This document shows positions 7,619 through 14,359 of a stretch of 22,092 nt of DNA, one piece after another; the first letter of the stretch is position 1; every line of letters begins with the position of its first letter. The notes below the pieces were generated by a model. The model saw nothing but the letters and a program-made list of their open reading frames with translations, was not told the origin of the DNA and made no database searches. Both the position numbers and the translations under genes were made by a program. This DNA comes from Bacillota bacterium (GTDB lineage: Bacteria; Bacillota; Clostridia; Acetivibrionales; DSM-1351), in assembly GCA_023400235.1 (NCBI GenBank), contig JAEXFI010000020.1, positions 1-22,092 on the forward strand, in the 5' to 3' direction.

Positions 7619-7912
7619 TTATGTCAAAACCTTAATTTCATCCTTCAACAATATTTTTGCTATGCTGATTATCTCTTCATCCACCACTCTATAGCAAATT
7701 TCCAGCCCATTACGTGAACCGGCTATTATTCCTGCTGACTTTAGCTTTGCCAGGTGCTGGGAAACCGTGGATTGGGGCAGTCCAAGACACTCCTGTATCT
7801 TGGTGACATTACAGCCTCCCTCTATAAGTCCCTTTATTATGCAAAGCCTTTGTGGGTGGGCGATTGCTTTGATTTTCTCTGCTTTGATTTCGTATAACCT
7901 CAAATCGATCAA
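7619..7912 (-). CDS. ArsR-family winged-helix regulator, thiol or persulfide sensor candidate
   Basis: A 97-residue ArsR/SmtB-type repressor. The helix-turn-helix segment CNVTKIQECLGLPQSTVSQH is followed by HLAKLKSAGII and a beta-hairpin wing (GSRNGLEICYRV). Four cysteines are present (24, 34, 42 and 73 from this start). The classic arsenic motif ELCVCDL is absent. Because the gene follows the CoA-disulfide reductase/rhodanese/TusA fusion, a signal such as persulfide or disulfide stress, as in SqrR/BigR-like repressors, is inferred rather than metal. I chose the TTG at 7912: AAAGGAGG (7928-7921) sits eight bases upstream, and the protein then starts where most relatives do. The upstream ATG at 7948 would place that site inside the gene. 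It is the second gene of the operon, about 57 bases after the fusion gene. Confidence 0.82.
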   Translation of the reverse strand: MIDLRLYEIKAEKIKAIAHPQRLCIIKGLIEGGCNVTKIQECLGLPQSTVSQHLAKLKSAGIIAGSRNGLEICYRVVDEEIISIAKILLKDEIKVLT

Positions 7913-7969
7913 GTGGATAACCTCCTTTAGTACCTTGCTTTTATGCATAGCTTATATTCCTGCCCAGTA

Positions 7970-10459
7970 TCAGATGAACAGGCTCATATCAGATTCTTCG
8001 GCAGAACCCAGGAAGGAAGCAACTCCGCCCAGGGTGACTCCGTCAATAAGCTCCTCTTTCCTTATTCCCATAATGTCCATGGACATATTGCAGGCGACAA
8101 ATTCAATGCCGCTGTTTCTGGCTTGCTGGATTAAGGCCTCCAGAGAATATATTTCCTTTTTATTCATCAGATAGCGTATCATTTTTGGGCCCATTCCTGC
8201 CATATTCATTTTTGACAGGGATAATTTTTTTGATCCCTTTGGCATCATAACACTAAACATTCTGGAAATAAAGTCTTTTTTTACACCGGCATCTCCGGGT
8301 TTTCTAAGTATATTCAGTCCCCAGAAGGTGAAGAACATGGTAACCTTTCTTCCCATTGCGGCTGCTCCGTTTGCAATGATGAAGGAGGCAATGGCCTTAT
8401 CCAGGTCATTGCTGAATACAATCATGGATTTATTGTTCCGCTGGGGTACAGAATTATTTTCCCTTTTAGCAGCCTTTAATATTCTTGCCGTAAAAACATT
8501 ATTGCCGAAAGCTATTCCCAAAAGAGTATTTCCTGTGGCTTTGCACCAGGTGCTGATATCCTCCTGGAAAGCAGGGTCGGTAGCCTTTACCTCAAGAACT
8601 TCACCATATTCCATTTCCTTTATGGCATTGTATACGGACATAATGGGTCCGGGGCATTGAAGGCCGCAGGCATCCAGCTGCAGCTTCACCTTGGAGGGGG
8701 GCTGGGAATCCACGATTGCGGCGTCCGTATCCGGCACAGCTGCAGCGGCGGCTTCAATCCCTGCTGTGGCTGCATCAGTGGGATTTTCAGGTTCCTGGCT
8801 GGACTGCTGCATGGAAGCCATATGATAGGTTTTGTAGCCTCCGCTAAGATTTTTTACGTCTGTATAGCCCTTCAGCAATAAAATTCTGGAGGCCAGATAG
8901 CCTCTCAAGCCCACCTGACAAAAAATGTAGATGGTCTTATTCCTGGGAAGCTCCTCAAGCCGGTCTCTGAGACTGTCAAGAGGAATGTTCACTGCGCCGG
9001 GAATCGTGCCCAGCATTGCTTCCTCCGGCTCTCTCACGTCCAGAAGAACAGCCGTGCCCGGATCAATGGACTCAACCTCATCCCAGTGAAATATGAAAGC
9101 AGCTTTCTTCAGAATGTTGACGGCTGTATAGCCTGCAATATTAACAGGGTCCTTGGCAGAAGAATAGGGAGGGGCGTAAGCCAGCTCAAGGGCTTCCAGG
9201 TCGTACACCGTCATACCCCCGCGCATTGCGGTTGCCAGTACATCCATTCTCTTGTCAACTCCGTCGTATCCTACGATTTGGGCACCCAGAAGCCTTCCGT
9301 CCGTGCTTCCGAACAAAAGCTTTATGGACATGGGTATGGCGCCAGGGTAATAGCTTGCATGGGAGGCAGTATGGGTGAAGGATTTTTCATATTGTACATT
9401 GTTCCTCTTCAATATTCTCTCATTGTTGCCCGAAACGGCTACAGTCAGGTCGAATATCTTAACAATGGAGGTTCCCTGGGTACCGTCAAATTTTTCATTT
9501 TGACCATAAATATTATTGGCCGCTATACGCCCCTGCTTATTGGCAGGTCCCGCCAGAGGAATAAGTGCCGGGCTTCCGCTTATAAAATCTCTTACCTCTA
9601 TGGCATCTCCCACTGCATATATGTCAGGGTTTGAGGTCTGCAGGTACTCATTTACATAAATGCCGCCGGTCTGACCCAGCTTTAGTCCGGCAGCCGCAGC
9701 CAGTCCTGTTTCGGGCCGGACACCTATACCCATAATAACCATATCCGCCTTCAGGGTTTTCCCGCTGGAAAGCTTTACGGCGATGTCCTCCTGGGTCTCT
9801 TCAAACGCTTCAACGGCATTCTTTAAATATAATTCCACACCTTTAGCCTTCAGGTGCTGATGTACTATGGCTGCCATTTCAAAATCCAGAGGGCCTATAA
9901 CGTGATCCGCAAGCTCTACTACAGTAACCTTGACTCCGCGCATGTGAAGGTTTTCAGCTACTTCCAGACCGATAAAGCCTGCGCCTACAATAACTGCTCT
10001 GCGGGGGGAGAAATCGTCCACGTAGTCCTTTATTCGGTAGGTATCCGGAAGGTTTCTGAGCGTGAATATTTTCTGGGAATCTATTCCGGGAAGCTTTGGC
10101 CTGACGGGCTCGGCTCCGGGGGAGAGTATCAATTTGTCATAGGTCTCTTTATAAGTCTCCTTGCGGTTTTTGTCCAGCACTTCCACGGTCTTGCTTTCAG
10201 TATTTATGGAAAGAACCTCCGAACAGACTCTTACATCGATATTAAAGCGCTCCTTCATTTTCTCTGGGGTCTGAACCAACAGCTTTTCCTTCTCCCTGAT
10301 GACCTCTCCTATGTAATAGGGGAGTCCGCAGTTTGCAAAGGATATATGCTCACCTTTTTCAAAAAGTATTATTTCAGAAGCTTCATCAAGCCTTCTTAAT
10401 CTTGCTGCGGCACTTGCGCCCCCGGCAACGCCTCCGACGATTAAAACCTTTGTTTTCAT
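7970..10459 (-). CDS. CoA-disulfide reductase / rhodanese / TusA / DsrE2-like fusion protein
   Basis: An 829-residue cytoplasmic multidomain sulfur protein. Residues 1-450 form an FAD- and NAD(P)H-dependent CoA-disulfide or persulfide reductase: GGVAGGASAAARLRR (9-23) for FAD, SFANCGLPYYIG with the single redox Cys44, GAGFIGLEVAEN (159-170) for NAD(P)H, YAVGDA (281-286), and AYAPPYSSAKDP (427-438). Residues about 465-545 are a rhodanese with active-site loop CQVGLRG (Cys514). An Ala/Pro-rich linker (550-588) leads to a TusA domain (591-663) with the CPGP motif (Cys602). Residues 676-829 are DsrE2-like with Cys790 in a late conserved position. Four sulfur-relay cysteines on one chain suggest sulfane sulfur handed between sites, with reduction of persulfides or CoA disulfides. 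Ribosome site AGGAGG precedes the ATG. Such fusions are known in Firmicutes; the exact substrate is unknown. Confidence 0.9.
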   Translation of the reverse strand: MKTKVLIVGGVAGGASAAARLRRLDEASEIILFEKGEHISFANCGLPYYIGEVIREKEKLLVQTPEKMKERFNIDVRVCSEVLSINTESKTVEVLDKNRKETYKETYDKLILSPGAEPVRPKLPGIDSQKIFTLRNLPDTYRIKDYVDDFSPRRAVIVGAGFIGLEVAENLHMRGVKVTVVELADHVIGPLDFEMAAIVHQHLKAKGVELYLKNAVEAFEETQEDIAVKLSSGKTLKADMVIMGIGVRPETGLAAAAGLKLGQTGGIYVNEYLQTSNPDIYAVGDAIEVRDFISGSPALIPLAGPANKQGRIAANNIYGQNEKFDGTQGTSIVKIFDLTVAVSGNNERILKRNNVQYEKSFTHTASHASYYPGAIPMSIKLLFGSTDGRLLGAQIVGYDGVDKRMDVLATAMRGGMTVYDLEALELAYAPPYSSAKDPVNIAGYTAVNILKKAAFIFHWDEVESIDPGTAVLLDVREPEEAMLGTIPGAVNIPLDSLRDRLEELPRNKTIYIFCQVGLRGYLASRILLLKGYTDVKNLSGGYKTYHMASMQQSSQEPENPTDAATAGIEAAAAAVPDTDAAIVDSQPPSKVKLQLDACGLQCPGPIMSVYNAIKEMEYGEVLEVKATDPAFQEDISTWCKATGNTLLGIAFGNNVFTARILKAAKRENNSVPQRNNKSMIVFSNDLDKAIASFIIANGAAAMGRKVTMFFTFWGLNILRKPGDAGVKKDFISRMFSVMMPKGSKKLSLSKMNMAGMGPKMIRYLMNKKEIYSLEALIQQARNSGIEFVACNMSMDIMGIRKEELIDGVTLGGVASFLGSAEESDMSLFI

Positions 10460-10480
10460 ATGCCGTCCTCCTGATTGATT

Positions 10481-10498
10481 TTAATATCATTATATTAA
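10481..10498. promoter_or_regulatory. candidate ArsR operator of the sulfur operon
   Basis: Perfect palindrome TTAATAT-CATT-ATATTAA, 18 bases, covering the predicted transcription start of the fusion gene. ArsR-family sites are typically AT-rich imperfect palindromes of this size overlapping a promoter, and the operon encodes an ArsR regulator. Confidence 0.65.
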
Positions 10499-10499
10499 G

Positions 10500-10528
10500 A
10501 TTTTACGATATAACATATCTTGTGTCAA
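10500..10528 (-). promoter_or_regulatory. promoter of the sulfur operon
   Basis: On the minus strand a consensus TTGACA (10528-10523) and TAAAAT (10505-10500) are exactly 17 bases apart. The expected start, about seven bases further on, lies inside the 18-bp palindrome. Confidence 0.75.
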
Positions 10529-10604
10529 TATGCTACTTACAGTTTTCAACAGGTCTACAATTACCTGTATGTACATTTGGAAGGAATATGCCTTATGTAA
10601 CAAT

Positions 10605-10633
10605 GAATATAATCTGGGACGGAATGCATACTA
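10605..10633 (+). promoter_or_regulatory. sigma-G-like promoter of the 45-residue protein
   Basis: GAATA (10605-10609) and CATACTA (10627-10633) are 17 bases apart, fitting the forespore sigma-G pattern GMATR - 17 or 18 bases - CATNNTA known from Bacillus and clostridia. A TATAAT (10608-10613) also lies here but has no matching -35 box. The predicted leader is about 85 bases. Confidence 0.45.
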
Positions 10634-10725
10634 TTAGTAAAATTTTAATACAAACCCTATTAGGTATTGTGCAATTGAGCTTTCAGGGAGTATTTCAGAA
10701 ATATGAGAGACAGGAGAATATACTT

Positions 10726-10863
10726 ATGCCAAATGACAAAAGAAGCAAAAAAACCAAGGACAAGAAAGAGGACGGGGCTTTTCCCTCAAAAAATATTAAG
10801 CATGACCCTCAGGCTGAAAGCGCCAGGGCGAAGTTTGGAAAGGACACCCCTGCTGAGGAATGA
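10726..10863 (+). CDS. small basic protein, possibly spore-associated
   Basis: A 45-residue, strongly hydrophilic protein without cysteine, tryptophan or a hydrophobic segment. The first half is Lys/Arg-rich (NDKRSKKTKDKKEDG); the second half carries KHDPQAESARAKFGKD, a motif I associate with a family of very short clostridial proteins (the name CPC_1213 comes to mind, unverified). The ATG at 10726 follows AGGAG (10712-10716). The frame is open much further upstream, but that part overlaps the divergent fusion gene and its promoter and is not coding. The sigma-G-like promoter and the composition suggest a minor spore protein, as with small acid-soluble proteins, but no known SASP signature is present. 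Confidence 0.65.
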   Translation: MPNDKRSKKTKDKKEDGAFPSKNIKHDPQAESARAKFGKDTPAEE

Positions 10864-10949
10864 CAAAGGCAGGAAATTTTATAAAGGAAACATTTTACTT
10901 CCTGGGACAAATCCTTTAAACTTATAGTAGTGTCATAAGTGGAGGTCAT

Positions 10950-12986
10950 ATGTCTATGAAATATTTTTCAAAGCCTGCTTTAGCCAGGTTAACAGCTGCT
11001 GTAAGAAGAATAAGAGACGGTAAAAATGCAAAAGTCGTCCTGGGTGTAATGTCAGTGTTTATTATAGTGGCTGCAGCCGGCCTTGCAGTGCTTTTAAGTA
11101 AAAATCCGTATGGCGGGGAAGCATTACCGGCAGGGGGCACAGCTGAAGCCTCCCCATTGCCTGGAGTCGCTGTAGCAACCAATATGAAGGTATATGGAAC
11201 CCTTGAAGATGCTGGAAGAGCATTGGCGGAGCCTTTTGAACTGACTAAGGTTCAAGTGGGGATTGGAAGCGTCAAGGCAACCGTAAGGCTTTCCATGACC
11301 GAGGGCAAACACATAACCAACGGTGAGCCGGGACCTTTCGGGAAGGAATATTATGAAGGCAACCTGGTGGCAGAGGTTTTTGACCAGAGCAATAAATTAC
11401 TCTCCGTATCCGATTTGACGGACTGCTTTTCACAGCCCCTTGTTTTCCGAGGCAGCTTTGACTTGACAACTGGGGACTACAATGGGGACGGGCTGCCTGA
11501 ATTCACTGTGGGACAGTATTTTTCAAGCAATTACAATGCGTTTAATATATTCACTTTATCACAAAAGGGTGAGGTCAGAAAGCTGCAGGTACGGAACAGC
11601 CCAGACGGGATTTTGTCCAGCAGCCATGAAGCATATTATTCCACAGGCTTTAAGAAAATTGGAGCGGATTCCTTCAAGGTGTCGGTATATGATATGGAAA
11701 AGGGTAAGTATATAGATACGGCGTATAAATGGAATGGCCAGGAGTTTGAGCCGGATGGGGGGCCTGCTGTTGATGACGGCGGGAAAGCTATGAACGGTGA
11801 CGGGAGAGGGACGGTTCAGGTTCAAGCGGTAAAGCTTAAGGACGGCAGCAGCATCAGCGGCAATGAGCTGATTGAAAAGCTGGACAGGAAGGATGAAACT
11901 CTTAAGTATGTATTTGATAATTCGCCAAATGACATAAGGATTTCGGAGATACATGAGGGCAGCTTTACAGGTTCAAAAAAGTCTGAGCTGCTGGTTATCT
12001 TCAAATTGCTCAGGCTGCCCCATGCAGCCGGACTGGATTACTCGGTGGCAGCCATTTTTGAGAGTGACACCTTGAAATGGGTGGCACAGCAGGGCTTTAT
12101 GACTGATGAAGCTCAGTTCGGCCTGTTGCAGGACAGCAAAAAAAATAATTATCTCCTGTACTCCGGAACTACCACCTACCAGGGACACAGTACCTGTACA
12201 CTGCAGCTTTTAAGCCTTAAGGACGGCTGGAAAGAGCTTTTGCCCCCAGACAGCGGAATAAATTCCCTAGGCAGCCTGAAGTTCAGCATACTGGGAAATG
12301 GAATGGTAGGAGTGCTGAAACCGGTATTTGAGGAAAATACGGTTACAGGCTGGGAAAATAAATATTATATGAAATGGAATGCAATAACGGCGGGGTTTGA
12401 GGATTTCATACCCGGTACATATAAGGATAAGGCAGGGAAGGCATATTTTACAGCCGCTTCGGTTTCACCCGACGGAAGCTATGCCGCCGTAACACATGAG
12501 TATGGTTTTGATGGGAATTCATATTTGCTTGTATATGACTTGAAGCAGAACTGCTTATTGAAAAAATTTGAAATAGCTGCAATGGATTATGGCTTTATGT
12601 GGTCACCTGACAGCAGAAGGCTTTGCGTTACCAGAGCGGCGAGAACATGGATAGATACGGCAGTTATCGAGATTGGGAAAAAGTCATTGTTCAGCATGAT
12701 GGACAATGGAATAGCCGGGTTTGATGCTTTTAAGAAATACGGTGAGGTTTTTGACTACAAGCTTGACGAAAACAGGCCCGATCCCTGTTATCAGCCGTGT
12801 GAGTGGTCACCTGACGGTAAAAAGGTACTTATGTTTTATCAGTGGACGGACAGCAGTGATAACAGGCAGAGCGGGAATTTTGTTTTTGACGCCGGCAGCA
12901 GGAAGGTTTCGGGTATTATACAGAACAAAGCCCACTCAGGAGCGGATAATCTGGAACCGGCAAAGCCCGCAGGGTTTAAGTGGTAG
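10950..12986 (+). CDS. membrane-anchored extracytoplasmic protein of unknown function, with PD40-like motifs
   Basis: A 678-residue protein with a basic N terminus (1-27), one membrane segment at about 28-50 and a large domain outside the membrane. I do not recognise a full-length family. After a low-complexity linker (55-75) comes a stretch with DYNGDGLPEF (176-185), an FG-GAP/dockerin-like calcium loop. In the C-terminal part three SPD motifs occur (SPDG at 506-509, SPD at 552-554, SPDG at 620-623), typical of PD40/TolB-like beta-propeller blades. A binding or scaffolding role at the cell surface is inferred; no catalytic motif is visible. GGAGG lies four bases before the ATG; a second ATG two codons later has better spacing. 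The SDR gene follows after 37 bases on the same strand, so the two may be cotranscribed. Confidence 0.8.
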   Translation: MSMKYFSKPALARLTAAVRRIRDGKNAKVVLGVMSVFIIVAAAGLAVLLSKNPYGGEALPAGGTAEASPLPGVAVATNMKVYGTLEDAGRALAEPFELTKVQVGIGSVKATVRLSMTEGKHITNGEPGPFGKEYYEGNLVAEVFDQSNKLLSVSDLTDCFSQPLVFRGSFDLTTGDYNGDGLPEFTVGQYFSSNYNAFNIFTLSQKGEVRKLQVRNSPDGILSSSHEAYYSTGFKKIGADSFKVSVYDMEKGKYIDTAYKWNGQEFEPDGGPAVDDGGKAMNGDGRGTVQVQAVKLKDGSSISGNELIEKLDRKDETLKYVFDNSPNDIRISEIHEGSFTGSKKSELLVIFKLLRLPHAAGLDYSVAAIFESDTLKWVAQQGFMTDEAQFGLLQDSKKNNYLLYSGTTTYQGHSTCTLQLLSLKDGWKELLPPDSGINSLGSLKFSILGNGMVGVLKPVFEENTVTGWENKYYMKWNAITAGFEDFIPGTYKDKAGKAYFTAASVSPDGSYAAVTHEYGFDGNSYLLVYDLKQNCLLKKFEIAAMDYGFMWSPDSRRLCVTRAARTWIDTAVIEIGKKSLFSMMDNGIAGFDAFKKYGEVFDYKLDENRPDPCYQPCEWSPDGKKVLMFYQWTDSSDNRQSGNFVFDAGSRKVSGIIQNKAHSGADNLEPAKPAGFKW

Positions 12987-13023
12987 GCTGGTTAAATCTT
13001 AGTGTATTTTGAGAGGTAAGCAT

Positions 13024-13878
13024 ATGAACGATAGGGTAATGCTGGTAACAGGAGCTAATTCTGGTATGGGCAGGGCCACGGCTGCAAGCCTGGCAGACAC
13101 GGGAGCCAGGGTTGTAATGCTGTGCAGGGACAAGCTACGGGGAGAGGAAGCTCTTATGGAGGTTTTGAAGCAGAACGGTAAGAGAAGGCTTGAGCTGATG
13201 CTCTGTGACCTTGGGGACATGAAGGACATACGGCGTTTTACCCAGGAGTTTAAAAGCAAATATGGGCGTCTGGACATTCTGGTCAATAATGCGGGGGTAA
13301 TCACTTTGGACAGAAGGGAGACAAAAGACGGCCTTGAGCTTCAGTTCGGGGTAAACCATATAGGTCATTTTCTTTTGACGGCACGGCTTTTGGATATTAT
13401 CCCCCGGCATTCCGGCAGCCGCATAGTAGTGGTGGGCTCGGGAGCCCACAAGGTGGGAAAAATCCATCTTGAGGATATTAACCTGACCAGGGGCTACAAT
13501 GTCATGTCCGCATACGGGCAGGCAAAGCTGGCAAATCTGCTTTTTACCAGAGAGCTGGCCAGAAGGCTGAAGGACACGGGAATAACCGTCAACTGTGCAC
13601 ATCCCGGCGCAGTTGCAACCTCCATGGGTGTTGACAGGAATACCGGCTTCGGAAAGTCATTGACCAGATTGATAAAGCCATTTTTTCAGACACCTGAGCA
13701 GGGTGCAAGGACAGCTTTGTTTTTGGCCCTGGACCCCTCTGTGGAAGAGGTTAGCGGGGAGTACTTTTACAAATGTAAAATCGCAGGCTCTTCAAAGGCC
13801 TCCAAAGATAAAAAGCTTGCCCGGGAGCTTTTTGAATTGAGTGAAGGAATCACAGGAGAAAAGCTGGTTATTAGCTGA
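13024..13878 (+). CDS. short-chain dehydrogenase/reductase (retinol dehydrogenase-like branch)
   Basis: A 284-residue NAD(P)-dependent oxidoreductase of the classical SDR family with a Rossmann fold. Cofactor motif TGANSGMG (9-16), NNAG (88-91), N111 in the FGVNHIGHFLLT segment, catalytic S139 and the YGQAK motif with Y164 and K168, then HPG (193-195) are all present, so the enzyme should be active. The segment FGVNHIGHF is typical of the retinol-dehydrogenase/WW-domain oxidoreductase branch, but bacterial members have mostly unknown substrates. CRD (34-36) after the second strand favours NADP(H). The ATG at 13024 follows GAGAGG seven bases upstream; an in-frame TTG at 13009 would place this site inside the gene. 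Confidence 0.9.
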   Translation: MNDRVMLVTGANSGMGRATAASLADTGARVVMLCRDKLRGEEALMEVLKQNGKRRLELMLCDLGDMKDIRRFTQEFKSKYGRLDILVNNAGVITLDRRETKDGLELQFGVNHIGHFLLTARLLDIIPRHSGSRIVVVGSGAHKVGKIHLEDINLTRGYNVMSAYGQAKLANLLFTRELARRLKDTGITVNCAHPGAVATSMGVDRNTGFGKSLTRLIKPFFQTPEQGARTALFLALDPSVEEVSGEYFYKCKIAGSSKASKDKKLARELFELSEGITGEKLVIS

Positions 13879-13910
13879 TAACAGTCTGACTGTATTTATG
13901 AGTTTGACAG

Positions 13911-13959
13911 GGAGTATCGCGACTACTTTTGTAGTTTTGTGGTACTTCCTTTTATTTTG
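13911..13959 (+). terminator. candidate terminator after the SDR gene
   Basis: Bases 13911-13920 can pair with 13939-13949 (one bulged T and wobbles), with a small inner stem ACTAC-TTTT-GTAGT at 13922-13935. A T-rich tail (TTTTATTTTG) follows. The stem is imperfect, so the call is moderate. Confidence 0.5.
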
Positions 13960-14359
13960 CTTATTAAAGTTATTTGCCGGTAATTCACAAGTTTTTGACA
14001 AGAATGCAACAAATTATACAAAATAAATAATTATTTTTAATCTTATATGACAAAACTGCTGAAATTAATAAGTTTCAATTTATGAAGTATTTTGAAAATA
14101 TTACAAGATAATAACATATATCTTATAAAATACCAAAATAACTGCGGTTTTACAATTTGCCTTTGGCTGTGATATATTTAAAAAAGTCTAAAATTGGCAT
14201 ATTTTGTAATTAACTCTATTGAAACAGATTTAAGTGTATAGGCTGAACCTGAGACGGGCGGCGGATAATACATATCTTGATGGGAATTTACAGCATAAAA
14301 AGCAGTTGAATACTTGGTGAAACCCCTTATGGGAGAATCGGATTTATCAGGAGGAGAAT
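13960..14359 (+). other. long AT-rich leader before the surface-protein genes
   Basis: About 400 bases with no gene. The first 200 are very AT-rich. A candidate promoter is TTTACA, 18 bases, TATATT (about 14153-14182); another is the TTGACA near 13996 with a weak -10. From about 14220 the composition changes to a G-rich, less AT-rich stretch with several short complementary pieces such as CCC-TTAT-GGG near 14325, which could be a structured leader. I tested by eye for c-di-GMP, c-di-AMP, SAM, purine and cobalamin riboswitch cores and found none. A strong ribosome site AGGAGGAG precedes the ATG at 14360. Confidence 0.4.

Noticed and set aside
7619..7912. Arsenic or cadmium sensor assignment for the ArsR gene
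   Set aside because: The ELCVCDL-type metal motif is missing and no arsenic resistance gene lies nearby; the neighbour is a sulfur-metabolism fusion.
9086..10399. Two long plus-strand open frames (182 and 181 codons)
   Set aside because: They lie opposite the CoA-disulfide reductase domain, whose protein motifs are unmistakable on the minus strand.
10333..10725. Long N-terminal extension of the 45-residue protein
   Set aside because: It would overlap the start, promoter and operator of the divergent fusion gene; only the part after the ATG at 10726 has a ribosome site and sensible composition.
14220..14359. c-di-GMP riboswitch before the surface-protein gene
   Set aside because: The conserved cores of class I and class II were not found by eye; only a generic leader is reported.
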